A DNA stretch of 64,000 nt from Verrucomicrobiota bacterium (GCA_016219875.1 JACRJZ010000132.1:33910-97909), one strand, 5' to 3'. Shown: positions 53,299 through 63,951, counted from the stretch's first letter. A program made the numbers and translations. The notes: a model not told the origin generated them from the letters alone.

Positions 53299-56200
53299 AT
53301 GAAACACCTCGTTCGTCTCCTCCTCGTTCTCGCATTGGCTGCGGCCGGTTCAATCCGGCTCACGGCGGCGCCCCTTGAGCTTATTCCGCTCACCAACGCG
53401 GTGTGGCACTACTTTCAAAACAATCTCGACGGGTTCGATTGGCCGGCCTCCGGCTTCGACGACCGCGCGTGGCCCTCCGGCCCCAGCTTGCTGGCCTTCG
53501 AGGAGAACGCTGCCATCACGCCGCTCGTCATGACGCCGCTGGACGATCCGCGCATCGCGGTGGACGGCGTGGCGGGCCACGCCTGCTACTTCCGCATTCA
53601 CTTTGATTGGCCGCTGCCGACCAACCACGTCACGTTGCGGTTCACCTGCCGGATCGACGACTGCGCGGCGCTCTACCTGAACGGCGTGCTGCTCACCAAC
53701 CTGGGCGTGACCACGCTCAACAGCTTCGCCAGCTTGGGCCGCGGCGCGCTGGGGGCCGGCACCGACGCGGCGGGGGACGAGACGTTCTCCGTCGTGCCTG
53801 GCTCGCTGCTCACGGGCGACAACGTCCTGGCCGTCGAAGTTCATCAAGTCAGCACGACCAGCAGCGACGTCGTCTGGGGCGCGCGGGTGGAAGGGGAAGT
53901 TGATACCACGCCGCCGACCCTCGTGCGGCAAACCCCCGCGCCCGGCAGCGTCGTGGGCAGCCTCACGGCCGTGGATGTGTTCTTCAGCGAAGCCGTGACC
54001 AACGTGCGCGCGTCGGACCTGCACATCGCGGGCGTGGCGGCCACGAACGTGGTGCCAGTCGATCCCAGCCAGTACCGCTTCGGGTGTATTCAGCCTCCCA
54101 CCGGCGCCGTCCAACTCGCCTTCAGCCCCACCCAGAACATCCGGGACTTGGCGGGCCACGCCTTTGCCGGGACGAATTGGACCTGCACGCTGGACACCAA
54201 CCTCCCGCCGCTCATCGGCCAGGGACTGGTCCACCGCTACAGCTTCACGGTCGATGCCGGCGATTCGGTCGGGACCGCGCACGGCCTGCTTCTGGGCGGC
54301 GCGACCATCAGCGGCGGCGCGGTCGTGCTCAACGGCAGTTCCGCTTACGTGGATTTGCCGAACAACCTCGTCACCGGCCTGACCGCCGTCACCTTTGAAA
54401 CTTGGGTGGTCAACAACGGCAGCGGCAACTGGGCGCGCATCTTCGATTTCGGCAACAACACCGGCGGCGAGAACGCGGCCGGCACCGGCACGCAATACAT
54501 GTTCCTCACGCCCGGCCCCGGCCCCGGCGTGTTGCGCGCCGCCTACACCCCGAACGGCAACGCCAGCGAGCAAATGGTGCAATGGAACACCGCCCTGCCC
54601 ACCGGCGTGCCGAAGCACGTGGTCCTGACCACCGACGGCGCCACGGCGCGCGGGCGGCTTTACGTGGACGGCGTGTTGGTGGGCAGCAACGACGCCATGA
54701 CGATCACGCCCGAGGCCGTCGGCCCCACGGTCAACAACTGGCTGGGCCGCTCCCAGTGGTCGGCGGATGCGTACCTGAACGGGAGCATCACCGAGTTCCG
54801 CATCTACAACACCGCGCTTACGGCGGAGGAAGTGATGCAAAACTTTCAGCTTGGCCCCGAAGTCGCCAGCCAGGGCGGCCCCGTCAAGCTCATAGCCCAC
54901 CCGCAAAGCCAGACGGTGGACGAACTCAAACCGGTCACGTTCCGCGTGACTTACAGCGGCGGCCGGCCGGTCAGCTTGCAGTGGCTCCGCAACGGCCAGC
55001 CGGTCTCCGGCGCCACCAACGACACGTTCACCATCCCGTCCGCCGCCCTGGGCGACCACGGCGCGGTGTTCCGGGTGGCGCTGACCAACACGGTCAACAA
55101 CACCACCTACACGGCGACGACCAGCAACGCGGTCTTGACCGTCATCGCGGATCTCACGCCGCCCGCCGTGGCGCGGGCCGCCAGCTTGTTCCCGGACGGC
55201 GTGATGGTGGAATTCTCGGAAGGCGTGCGTCCGGACACCGCCACCAATCTGTCCAACTTCGCCATCACGAGTGCCGGCGGTCCGCTCACCATCACGTCCG
55301 TGGCGTTCTCCGGCAGCAGTTCGAACCTCTTCCTCACGACCGCGCCGCAAGTCCTGGGCACGCTGTACACGCTGACGGTGAACGGCGTCTTCGACTTGGC
55401 CGATGCCAGCAACCCCATCGCCACGAACAGCCAAGTCACGTTCACCGCCGTGGATTACGCCGCTACCAACGTGGGCCATCCGGCCATCGCCGCGTCCTTC
55501 ACGTCCGTGGCCGGAGGACACGACCTGACCGCGGGCGGCAGCGGCATCGGCGGCACGAACGACCAGTTCGCGTTCGGTTCGCGGCTCCTGCTGGGCAACT
55601 TTGATGTGCAAGCGCGGCTCGACTCGCTCCAGTTCTCGCACGCCTGGGCGCGGGCGGGCCTGATGGCGCGGGACGGCTTCGCCACCAACGCCGCGTTTGC
55701 CGCGAGCTTCGCCACGCCCGGCCCGGCAGGTTGTTTCTTTGCCGCGCGCACCAACGCCGGCGCCGCGGCGGAAATAGGCGGCTCATTCCCGGCGAACCTT
55801 CCTGACACCTGGCTGCGCCTGCGCCGCACGGGCAACGTCTTCGACGGCTTCGCCAGCCTCGACGGGCAGACCTGGGAGTTCCTCGGCTCGGCGACGCTGG
55901 CCATGTCTTCGGCGGCGCAGGTCGGCTTCGCCCTCAGCGCCGGCGTCACCAACGCGAGCACGACCGCTGGCTTCCGCGACATCGGCCCCGGCAGCGGCGT
56001 CCTGGCCACGAATGCTCCTCTGCCCTTCGAGCCGCCGGGACCATGCAGCCGTCGCACCGCGCTGGTCATCACGGAAATCATGTATGACCCGCCCGCCACA
56101 TGGGCCGGCACGAACAATCTGGAGTTCATCGAACTTTGGAATTCCGGCCTCGTGACGGAAGACCTCACCGGGCATCGGCTGACCGGCGACATCAGCTTCA

Positions 56201-59200
56201 CCTTCCCGGCCGGGACCAAGATCGCGCCGGGGCAATTCCTCGTGATCGCGAACGATCCCGTGGCGGCGCAGAATTTTTACGGCGTGCCCTGTCTCGGGCC
56301 GTACACGAACAATCTGGCCAACAACGGCGGCACGCTGCGCCTCCTGAACGAACTGGGCGGCCGGCTGCTTGAAATCGAGTACGACAACCAGGCGCCGTGG
56401 CCCGTTGCGCCCGGCGGCGCCGGCCACTCGCTGGTGTTACGCCGCGCGAGCTATGGCGAGAACGACGCGCGCGCCTGGGCGGCCAGCGAATTCGTCGGTG
56501 GCTCGGCGGGCCGCGGAGAGCATTTCCGTCGCGACCCGCTCAGCGCCGTGGTCATCAACGAATTCCTCGCCAACACCGACGCGCCGGCCCTCGACTACGT
56601 GGAGTTGTTCAACACGAGCTTGCAGCCGCTTGATCTTTCCGGCGCGTGGCTGAGCGACGAGGCCAACACGAATAAGTTCCGCATCGCCGACGGCACCACG
56701 ATTCCGGCGCGCGGTTTCTTGGCGTTCGATCAAACGCAACTCGGCTTCGCGCTCTCGTCGGACGGCGAGCGCCTCTTCCTCGTGAACGCGGAGCGCACGC
56801 GCGTCCTCGATGCGGTCGCCTTCGGCGGCCAGGCAACCGGCGTGGCCAGCGGGCGCTACCCGGATGGCGCGCCCGACTTCCGCGAACTGTCGGCCCACAC
56901 CCCTGGCACGAACAACGCCGCGCCGCTCGCGCGCCCGCTCGTCCTCAACGAAATCATGTATCACCCGATCTCGGGCCTGAACGACGACGAGTACATCGAG
57001 ATCTCCAACCGCGGCAGCAACGCCGTGGATTTGACCGAGTGGCAGATCGACGGCGGCGTGCGGTTCACGTTCCCCAGCAACGCGGTGATCGCCGCGGGCG
57101 GCTACGTCGTCGTGGCGGAGAACCTCACCAACTTGCTTGCGAAATACCCGCACCTCAGCGCGGCCAGCACTTTCGGCAACTACTCGGGCAACCTCCGCAA
57201 CGGCGGCGAACGCCTCGTGCTCCAAATGCCGGAATACGCCATCCGCACCAATGCGCAGGGGTTCGTCACCACGAATCTCTTCCGCGTCACGGTCAACGAA
57301 GTGCCCTACCAAGACGGCGGGCGCTGGGGCCGATGGAGCGATGGCGGCGGCAGCTCGCTCGAACTCACGGACCCGCGCGCTGACACCCGCTGCGCGGCCA
57401 GTTGGGCTGACAGCGATGAATCAGCCAAGGCGCCGTGGACGGCCCTTGACGTGACGGCCCTGCTCGAAAACGGCCAGACCGCCGACATGATCAACCAGGG
57501 CGGCTACCTGGGAGCGCCGACACGTTTTGAGTTCTTTTTGCAGGATGCGGGCGAGGCGATCGTGGACGACCTCCAATTCCTCAACAACGGCGGGCCGAAT
57601 CTCGTCTCCAACGGCGACTTTGCTGGCGGCACCAACGGCTACACCCTCGGTGGCGTGCTGCGCCGATCCTTCGTTGAAGCCGGTGTGGGTGCGGGCGGCA
57701 GCCAAGCCTTGCACCTCGTTGCCACGGATCGCGGCGACGCCGGCCCGAACAAGGTTTCGACCGTGTTCACCGCGACCATCGTCACCAACCCGCCGAACAC
57801 CGGTACGATCCGCGCCCAGGTGCGCTGGCTGAAAGGCTCGCCCTACATCCTGTTCCGCACGCGCGGCCACTGGATGGAAGTTTCGCAGCGGCTCAACGTG
57901 CCGGCGAATTGCGGCACGCCTGGCTTGCCGAACTCGCGGCTGGTCGCCAATGCCGGACCGGTCATCACGGAAGTTTCGCACGCGCCGGTGTTGCCCGCTG
58001 CCGGTCAAGCCGTGGTCGTGACCGCGCGGGTGGCCGACCCCGACGGCGTCGGCCCGGTGACGCTGAACTACCGCCTCGATCCTGCGTCGGCGATTAGCTT
58101 CGTGGCGATGACCGACGACGGCCTCGGCGCGGACGCGCTGTCCGGCGACGGCATTTACTCGGCGGCAATTCCCGCTCAGAGCACGGGCACGTTGGCGGCC
58201 TTCTCCCTGTCCGCCACCGATGCCGCGGCGGTCCCGGCGACGCGCCAGTTCCCCGCACGCGCGCCCACCGACGAATGCCTGGTGCGCTGGGGCGAGAGCA
58301 CGATTGGCGGCAGCCTGGGCACCTACCGGCTCTGGCTCACCGCCACCAACATCGCGTTCTGGACGCTCCGCGAGCGCAACGCGAACGATCCGATTGACGC
58401 CACCTTCGTCTATGGCAACAGCCGCGCGATCTACAACGTCCGCACGCTATACAGCGGCAGCCCGTTCCACACGCCCATCTACAGCGGTCCGCTCGGCGCG
58501 AACCCGCCAGACTACGAAGTGAACTTCAACCCGGACGAGAAGTTCCTCGGCTCCGAGCCGTTCGTGCTGACGGCCTTCGATGTGCCCAACGGGAATTTCT
58601 TCTTCAATGACAAGACCGCCCAGGTGGACCTCACGGGCAACTGGCTGGCGCGCAAACTGGGCCAGCCTTTCAACTGCCGTCGCCACGTCCACGTCGTCCT
58701 CAACGGCCTGCGCCGCGGCACGATTTACGACGACGCCCAGCAGCCCAACGCCGAATTCCTGGACGAGTATTTCCCGAACGACCAGGCCGGCGAGCTGCGC
58801 AAGATCGAGGACTGGTTCGAGTTCGCCGACAACGCGCAAGACCAGGGCATCACCACCGCCAGCCTGCAGCGCTTCAACAAGGCCACGGGTGAACTCGACA
58901 CGAAACGCTACCGCTGGACTTGGCGTCCGCGCGCCACCGACCACCCGGACAACTGGTTTGCGCTGACCAACCTGCTCGTGGCCGTGAACGACACGGCCAA
59001 CCCGAACTACGTGAACCGCGTGCGGGCCTGGCTCGACGTGCCGAATTGCCTCCGCCCGATCATCACCCACCACATCGCCGGCGACTGGGACAGCTACGGC
59101 TACGAGCGCGGCAAGAACATGTACGCCTACAAGCCCGACACCGGCTCGTGGCGCTTCCTCATGTGGGACATCGAACTGGGCCTCGGCGTGGCCAGCGGGC

Positions 59201-61839
59201 GCCCGGCCACGGACAGCATCTACAACATTCAAGATGCCCGGCTCTCGGCCCTGATCCAGAGCACGCCAGCGTTCAACCGCGAATACCTCGCCGGCTTCCT
59301 GGAAGCGATCAACACGACGCTCCTGCCCGGCGCCGCCGACATGCTGCTCGATGAACGCTACGCCAGCCTGCTGCAAAACAACCTGGGCGTGGCCTCGCCC
59401 CAGTCGATCAAAGACTACCTCAGCCAGCGCCGGACGTACTTGATTTCGCAGATGCCCAGCGCGCAGTTCAGTGTGACCGGCACCAACTTCGTCACCGTCG
59501 CAGCCAGCAATCTCGTCGCCTTCACGGGCACGGCGCCGGTCAATGTGAGGGACATCGTCGTCAACGGCGTTCCCTACGCCGTCACCTGGACGGGCCTGAC
59601 GAGTTGGAGCCTCCGGGTTCCCGTGCTGGCTGGGACCAATGGGCTGACCTTCCAAGGGCGGGACTTGCAGGGCACGCTGCTTTCCAACGCCACGGCCAGC
59701 GTGACCGTGAACTACACCGGCGCGGCGTCGGCACCCGACGGCGGCGTGGTCTTCAGTGAAATCATGTTCCATCCCGTGGCGCCCGGCGCGGCCTACGTCG
59801 AGTTGTTCAACACCACGACGAATTTCACCTTCGACTTGTCCGGCTGGCGCATCAACGGCCTCGGCTTCACGTTCCCGGCGGGCGCGATCATGACGCCGCG
59901 TTCGTTCCTTGTGCTGGCCAAAGACGCCACGGCTTTCGCCACCGCCTACGGCGCCACCGTGCCGGTGTTTGCCGTGTTCGACGGCGAGTTGGACCTCGAC
60001 GGCGAGACGCTCACACTTCTGAAGCCGGGTGTCACGCCGGCGGCGGACCTCGTCGTGGACCGTGTCCGTTACGAGCCGCAGTTGCCGTGGCCGCAACTGG
60101 CCAATGGCGCGGGCGGCGCGGTGCAGGTCATTGACTCCGCCCAAGACAACAGCCGGGTCGGCAACTGGGCCACCGTCACGGAGTGGCGCTACGTCACCGC
60201 GACGGGCACGGCCAATTCCTCCCGTCTCTACCTCTACCTCGCCGGCGTGGGGGATGTCTTCATTGATGACCTCAAGCTAGTCGCCGGCGTGGTGCCGGAG
60301 GCCGGCACGAATCGCTTGCGTGACGGGGATTTTGAGTCGCCGCTCGCCGGCAACTGGAACCTCCCCGCGGCCAACGGCGCGTCGCATCTCAGCGCCACCA
60401 ATGTCCACACCGGGGCCGGCAGCTTCCACCTCGTCTCGACCAACCCCGCCGTCGTCCTCAACGCCATCGTCACCCAGGACATCACGCCGGCGCTGACCGC
60501 CGGGCAGACCTACACTTTGAGCTATTGGTATCGGCCCAAGACCGCGACGCCGAACCTGATTCTGCGCATGTCGGCCGGCACACTCAACAGCACGATCACC
60601 AGCGCGCCGCAGATGCTCACGCCGGGCGCGGCCAATTCCACGTTGGCGCCCTTCCCGCTGTTCCCGCCGCTGTGGTTGAACGAAGTCCAGACGATCAACA
60701 CCGCTGGCCTCGCCGACCTCCAGGGCGAGCGCGAGCCGTGGGTAGAGGTCTTCAACGCCGGCACGAACGCGGTGCCGCTCGACGGGCTCTACCTGGCCAG
60801 CGGCTACGACGATTTAACGCTTCAACTCTTCACCGCTTCCACGAACGTCTGGCCCTTCCCCAGCAACGCCGTCCTCAATCCGGGCGAATTCAAGATCGTA
60901 TTCGCCGACGGCGAGCCGGGCGAGGCCACCGCCGACGAGTGGCACACGAGCTTCCGTCTGAACGGCAGCACCGGCGCCGTCGCTCTGGTGCGCCTCGTCA
61001 ACAACGCGCCGCAGATCGTGGACTACCTCAACTTCACCGGCTTGGGCACGAACCGCAGTTACGGCAGCTTCCCCGATGGACAGCCCTTCTACCGCGAGGA
61101 GTTTTTCCACGTCACGCCCGGCGGCACCAACAACGCCCTCAGCGCGCCGCTGGTTGTGTTCATCAATGAATGGATGGCCGCCAATGCCGGCTTCGTGCGC
61201 GACCCGGCAGACAACGACGCCGAGGACTGGTTCGAACTCTACAATCCGAACACGACGACGGTGAACCTGGGCGGCTGCTACCTGACGGACAACTTGACGA
61301 ACCAGTTCCAGTACCAGGTGCCAAACAACGGCCAGTACACGATCCCGCCCGGCGGCTTCCTCCTCGTGTGGGCGGACGGCGAGACCGGGCAGAACCGCAC
61401 CAACCGCGCGGACCTGCACGTCAACTTCAACCTGCGCCAAGCCGGCGAGGCCATCGGGGTGTTCGCGGCCGACGGCACGCTCATTGACGCTGTGGCCTTC
61501 AGCGCGCAAACCAGCGACGTGAGCGAAGGCCGCTATCCCGACGGCGCGGCGGCGCGTTACTCCATGACGACTCCGACACCGCGGGCGCCGAACGTGGCGA
61601 CCGCGCCGCCGGAGCCGCCCAGGGCTTACGACGTCGCGCTGCAAGCTGGCGGCGTGGTGAGTTTCTCTGTGGCTACGGTCGTGGGCTGGCGTTACCAGGT
61701 GGAGTTCAAGAACGACCTGAGCCTGCCCGGCTGGCTTCCGCTCGGCGACCTGCGCAACGGCACCGGCGGTGTCATCTCCATCACGGACGCCATCACGAAC
61801 AGCCCGCAACGCTACTACCGCGTGGTGATCGTGCGGTAG
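53299..61839 (+). CDS. Giant exported CotH-kinase-like protein with lamin-tail domains
   Basis: 2,846 residues from the ATG at 53299, with signal peptide KHLVRLLLVLALAAAG. Order: galactose-binding-like sandwich (about 25-200); SbsA-like Ig (205-300); LamG (309-517); Ig (530-614); SbsA-like (617-717); a second concanavalin-like region (749-900). Three lamin-tail domains follow (about 923, 1084, 1215; VITEIMYDPP, VVINEFLANT, LVLNEIMYHP). A CotH-type region (about 1664-2050) has HHIAGDWDSYGYERGKNMYA and RFLMWDIELGLG. Three more lamin-tail domains (about 2150, 2457, 2619) precede the shared C-terminal module ending RYYRVVIVR. CotH domains phosphorylate spore-coat proteins in Bacillus; in Verrucomicrobia such giants are exported and their targets are unknown. 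Confidence 0.87.
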   Translation: MKHLVRLLLVLALAAAGSIRLTAAPLELIPLTNAVWHYFQNNLDGFDWPASGFDDRAWPSGPSLLAFEENAAITPLVMTPLDDPRIAVDGVAGHACYFRIHFDWPLPTNHVTLRFTCRIDDCAALYLNGVLLTNLGVTTLNSFASLGRGALGAGTDAAGDETFSVVPGSLLTGDNVLAVEVHQVSTTSSDVVWGARVEGEVDTTPPTLVRQTPAPGSVVGSLTAVDVFFSEAVTNVRASDLHIAGVAATNVVPVDPSQYRFGCIQPPTGAVQLAFSPTQNIRDLAGHAFAGTNWTCTLDTNLPPLIGQGLVHRYSFTVDAGDSVGTAHGLLLGGATISGGAVVLNGSSAYVDLPNNLVTGLTAVTFETWVVNNGSGNWARIFDFGNNTGGENAAGTGTQYMFLTPGPGPGVLRAAYTPNGNASEQMVQWNTALPTGVPKHVVLTTDGATARGRLYVDGVLVGSNDAMTITPEAVGPTVNNWLGRSQWSADAYLNGSITEFRIYNTALTAEEVMQNFQLGPEVASQGGPVKLIAHPQSQTVDELKPVTFRVTYSGGRPVSLQWLRNGQPVSGATNDTFTIPSAALGDHGAVFRVALTNTVNNTTYTATTSNAVLTVIADLTPPAVARAASLFPDGVMVEFSEGVRPDTATNLSNFAITSAGGPLTITSVAFSGSSSNLFLTTAPQVLGTLYTLTVNGVFDLADASNPIATNSQVTFTAVDYAATNVGHPAIAASFTSVAGGHDLTAGGSGIGGTNDQFAFGSRLLLGNFDVQARLDSLQFSHAWARAGLMARDGFATNAAFAASFATPGPAGCFFAARTNAGAAAEIGGSFPANLPDTWLRLRRTGNVFDGFASLDGQTWEFLGSATLAMSSAAQVGFALSAGVTNASTTAGFRDIGPGSGVLATNAPLPFEPPGPCSRRTALVITEIMYDPPATWAGTNNLEFIELWNSGLVTEDLTGHRLTGDISFTFPAGTKIAPGQFLVIANDPVAAQNFYGVPCLGPYTNNLANNGGTLRLLNELGGRLLEIEYDNQAPWPVAPGGAGHSLVLRRASYGENDARAWAASEFVGGSAGRGEHFRRDPLSAVVINEFLANTDAPALDYVELFNTSLQPLDLSGAWLSDEANTNKFRIADGTTIPARGFLAFDQTQLGFALSSDGERLFLVNAERTRVLDAVAFGGQATGVASGRYPDGAPDFRELSAHTPGTNNAAPLARPLVLNEIMYHPISGLNDDEYIEISNRGSNAVDLTEWQIDGGVRFTFPSNAVIAAGGYVVVAENLTNLLAKYPHLSAASTFGNYSGNLRNGGERLVLQMPEYAIRTNAQGFVTTNLFRVTVNEVPYQDGGRWGRWSDGGGSSLELTDPRADTRCAASWADSDESAKAPWTALDVTALLENGQTADMINQGGYLGAPTRFEFFLQDAGEAIVDDLQFLNNGGPNLVSNGDFAGGTNGYTLGGVLRRSFVEAGVGAGGSQALHLVATDRGDAGPNKVSTVFTATIVTNPPNTGTIRAQVRWLKGSPYILFRTRGHWMEVSQRLNVPANCGTPGLPNSRLVANAGPVITEVSHAPVLPAAGQAVVVTARVADPDGVGPVTLNYRLDPASAISFVAMTDDGLGADALSGDGIYSAAIPAQSTGTLAAFSLSATDAAAVPATRQFPARAPTDECLVRWGESTIGGSLGTYRLWLTATNIAFWTLRERNANDPIDATFVYGNSRAIYNVRTLYSGSPFHTPIYSGPLGANPPDYEVNFNPDEKFLGSEPFVLTAFDVPNGNFFFNDKTAQVDLTGNWLARKLGQPFNCRRHVHVVLNGLRRGTIYDDAQQPNAEFLDEYFPNDQAGELRKIEDWFEFADNAQDQGITTASLQRFNKATGELDTKRYRWTWRPRATDHPDNWFALTNLLVAVNDTANPNYVNRVRAWLDVPNCLRPIITHHIAGDWDSYGYERGKNMYAYKPDTGSWRFLMWDIELGLGVASGRPATDSIYNIQDARLSALIQSTPAFNREYLAGFLEAINTTLLPGAADMLLDERYASLLQNNLGVASPQSIKDYLSQRRTYLISQMPSAQFSVTGTNFVTVAASNLVAFTGTAPVNVRDIVVNGVPYAVTWTGLTSWSLRVPVLAGTNGLTFQGRDLQGTLLSNATASVTVNYTGAASAPDGGVVFSEIMFHPVAPGAAYVELFNTTTNFTFDLSGWRINGLGFTFPAGAIMTPRSFLVLAKDATAFATAYGATVPVFAVFDGELDLDGETLTLLKPGVTPAADLVVDRVRYEPQLPWPQLANGAGGAVQVIDSAQDNSRVGNWATVTEWRYVTATGTANSSRLYLYLAGVGDVFIDDLKLVAGVVPEAGTNRLRDGDFESPLAGNWNLPAANGASHLSATNVHTGAGSFHLVSTNPAVVLNAIVTQDITPALTAGQTYTLSYWYRPKTATPNLILRMSAGTLNSTITSAPQMLTPGAANSTLAPFPLFPPLWLNEVQTINTAGLADLQGEREPWVEVFNAGTNAVPLDGLYLASGYDDLTLQLFTASTNVWPFPSNAVLNPGEFKIVFADGEPGEATADEWHTSFRLNGSTGAVALVRLVNNAPQIVDYLNFTGLGTNRSYGSFPDGQPFYREEFFHVTPGGTNNALSAPLVVFINEWMAANAGFVRDPADNDAEDWFELYNPNTTTVNLGGCYLTDNLTNQFQYQVPNNGQYTIPPGGFLLVWADGETGQNRTNRADLHVNFNLRQAGEAIGVFAADGTLIDAVAFSAQTSDVSEGRYPDGAAARYSMTTPTPRAPNVATAPPEPPRAYDVALQAGGVVSFSVATVVGWRYQVEFKNDLSLPGWLPLGDLRNGTGGVISITDAITNSPQRYYRVVIVR

Positions 61840-61842
61840 GTG

Positions 61843-62313
61843 TCAATACGGCGTCTTGTCGCCCTTGGTGCGCCACTCCTCAAACGCCACCAGCGCCTCG
61901 GCTCGCAGCAGTGGCTTCATCTTGAGCCGGCGACGGCCGGCTGGCCGGGCCAGTTCGCGATAGAAGAACTCGTCGTCGAAGCCGATGGCAGCGGCGTCTG
62001 CGTGGGTGTTGGCGAAATAGACCTTGGGGATGCGCGCCCAGCAGATGGCCGCGAGGCACATCGGGCACGGCTCGCAACTGGCGTAGAGGACGCAGTCCCG
62101 CAGATGAAAGACGCCCAGCTTGCGGCAGGCGCGTCGGATGGCCACCACTTCCGCGTGCGCCGTGGGATCGTTCGCGGAGGTAACGCGGTTCCAGCCGCGG
62201 GCGATAATCTCGCCGCGCCGCACGATCACTGCGCCGAAAGGGCCGCCGCTCCCGCGCCGCATTCCTGCCAGGGAGAGGCGGATGGCTTCGCGCATGAAAT
62301 TGGAGGGCGGCAT
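61843..62313 (-). CDS. guaD: Guanine deaminase (cytidine-deaminase fold)
   Basis: 156 residues, the same length as B. subtilis GuaD and similar along its whole length. GGPFGAVIVRRGEIIARGWN is followed by SNDPTAHAEVVAIRRACRKL with zinc His53 and catalytic Glu55, then SCEPCPMCLAAICWARI with zinc Cys83 and Cys86. FDDEFFYREL and a C-terminal AFEEWRTKGDKTPY complete the B. subtilis-type dimer-swapped tail. It converts guanine to xanthine in purine salvage and is cytoplasmic. Convergent with the CotH gene, three bases between stops. Probably in one unit with mpl upstream (about 90 bases away). Confidence 0.9.
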   Translation of the reverse strand: MPPSNFMREAIRLSLAGMRRGSGGPFGAVIVRRGEIIARGWNRVTSANDPTAHAEVVAIRRACRKLGVFHLRDCVLYASCEPCPMCLAAICWARIPKVYFANTHADAAAIGFDDEFFYRELARPAGRRRLKMKPLLRAEALVAFEEWRTKGDKTPY

Positions 62314-62405
62314 GAGGCGGGCGGGCGTGGGGGAGATTACGAATTACGCATCACGAAAGGCGTGAAACGTAAAACGTAAAACTGTGTCGGAGCGAAAGGC
62401 ATGAA

Positions 62406-63797
62406 TCAACGCCTCAGCCGCGCCAGCAGTTTCTCGTGAAGGCCGCCAAAGCCGCCGTTGCTCAAGACGACCACAATGTCGCCGCCGCTGAGGTTGCGGC
62501 ACACGTGTTCGATGATCGCGGGCACGTCCGGCAAGTAGGCAGCGTCTTTGCCGAGCGTCCGCAAGTCGTTCATCAACTGCTCCGGATCGAGCCGCTCCTC
62601 GGCGGGCACTTGCTCGAGTCGCGCCACCTGCGCGACCACGATCACGTCCGCCGCGTCGAAAGCCAACGGGAGGTCGTTCTGGAAGACGTTCCGGCGCGTG
62701 GTGTTCGTGCGCGGCTCGAAGACGGCCCAGAGTTTCTGCGTGGGATATTTCGTGCGCAGGGCCGTGAGCGTCTCGCGGATGGCGGTCGGATGGTGCGCAA
62801 AATCGTCGATGACCGTCACGCCCGCCACGATCCCGCGCACCTCCATGCGGCGCTTCACCCCCTTGAAGGTACTGAGCGCGGATTGAATCTGGTGGTTCTT
62901 CAGCCCGTAATGCTTGGCCGCGGCGATGACGCCGAGCGCGTTGCGGACGTTGAACTCGCCCACCATGTCGAGGTGGAACTTGAAGCTCGGCAACTCGAAC
63001 TCCGTCGCCGTCGGGCCAAAGCGCAGGTTGAAGCCGCGGACCGCATTGTCTTCGCCGAGGCCGAAGTGCTTGACGGGGCAGTGCGTGACGTTGATCAGCG
63101 GGGCGAGGTTCTGGTCGTCGCCGTTGGCCAGGAGCAGGCCGTTGCGCGGGATGAGCCGGATGAAATGCCGGAACGCCGTCTGGATGGCCGCGACATCCTT
63201 GAAGATGTCGGCGTGGTCGAACTCGAGGTTGTTGAGGATGGCCAGTTCCGGCAGGTAGTGGACGAACTTGCTGCGCTTGTCAAAAAACGCCGTGTCGTAT
63301 TCGTCGCCTTCGATGATGAACCATTCGCCGTCCGTGAAGCGCGCGCCCTGGCCGAAGTTGTTCGGGATGCCGCCGATGAGGAAGCTGGGGTTGAGTCCAT
63401 TGTGCTCGAAGACCCAGGCGAGCATTGAGGTGGTGGTGGTCTTGCCGTGCGTGCCCGCCACAACGAGGCATCGCTTCCCGCGGAGGAAGAACTCCTTGAG
63501 CAATTCCGGCAGCGAGCAGTACCGCATCTTGCGCTCCAGCACCGTCTCGACTTCCGCGTTGCCGCGCGAGAGGGCGTTGCCGATGACGACGAGGTCGGGC
63601 TTGTGAGCGAGGTTCGGCTCCGCGTAGCCTTCGATGACCGGAATGCCGCGGTCGGCCAGGAAGGTGGACATCGGCGGATAGACGTTTTGGTCCGAGCCAG
63701 TGACCTCGAAGCCCTTTTCTTTCATCGCCGCCGCCACGGAAGCCATGGCCGTGCCGCAGATGCCGACAAAGTGAATGGAGCGAATTTCAGTAAACAC
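62406..63797 (-). CDS. mpl: UDP-N-acetylmuramate:L-alanyl-gamma-D-glutamyl-meso-diaminopimelate ligase
   Basis: 463 residues, full length for Mpl. The N-terminal Rossmann part is RSIHFVGICGTAMASVAAAM and the ATP loop is AGTHGKTTTTSM at about 114-125. The Mpl-specific segments GGIPNNFGQGARFTDGEWFI, EGDEYDTAFFDKRSKFVHY and NNLEFDHADIF are present, as are DDFAHHPTAIRETLTALR and EPRTNTTRRNVFQ. It reattaches recovered murein tripeptide to UDP-MurNAc in peptidoglycan recycling; cytoplasmic. The MurC alternative is less likely because of the FIIEGDEYDTAFFDKRSK signature. It runs toward guaD on the same strand. Confidence 0.95.
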   Translation of the reverse strand: MFTEIRSIHFVGICGTAMASVAAAMKEKGFEVTGSDQNVYPPMSTFLADRGIPVIEGYAEPNLAHKPDLVVIGNALSRGNAEVETVLERKMRYCSLPELLKEFFLRGKRCLVVAGTHGKTTTTSMLAWVFEHNGLNPSFLIGGIPNNFGQGARFTDGEWFIIEGDEYDTAFFDKRSKFVHYLPELAILNNLEFDHADIFKDVAAIQTAFRHFIRLIPRNGLLLANGDDQNLAPLINVTHCPVKHFGLGEDNAVRGFNLRFGPTATEFELPSFKFHLDMVGEFNVRNALGVIAAAKHYGLKNHQIQSALSTFKGVKRRMEVRGIVAGVTVIDDFAHHPTAIRETLTALRTKYPTQKLWAVFEPRTNTTRRNVFQNDLPLAFDAADVIVVAQVARLEQVPAEERLDPEQLMNDLRTLGKDAAYLPDVPAIIEHVCRNLSGGDIVVVLSNGGFGGLHEKLLARLRR

Positions 63798-63867
63798 AGC
63801 GCAGGCCGATGGAACCGGAAGGGCCGGCGCTTTTCAACGCAAAAGGGGGAAGAAAGACTACGGCGAA

Positions 63868-63948
63868 TTGACTCAAAAAGATTGTTACCGAAGGCGGGGA
63901 GAAATGGTTTGAGGAAACCATACGTTGACTCAAAAGGGGTGTTACCGA
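63868..63948. repeat. Paired 24-bp direct repeats with a hairpin between, probable IS end
   Basis: TTGACTCAAAA-AGATTGTTACCGA at 63868-63891 recurs at 63925-63948 with three differences, 57 bases apart. A perfect seven-base inverted repeat (ATGGTTT/AAACCAT) at 63904-63921 lies between. They immediately precede the start of a transposase-like reading frame and look like subterminal transposase-binding sites. Confidence 0.6.
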
Positions 63949-63951
63949 GCT

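Noticed and set aside
63868..63948. CRISPR array
   Set aside because: Only two imperfect repeats, one spacer that contains a hairpin, and no cas genes.
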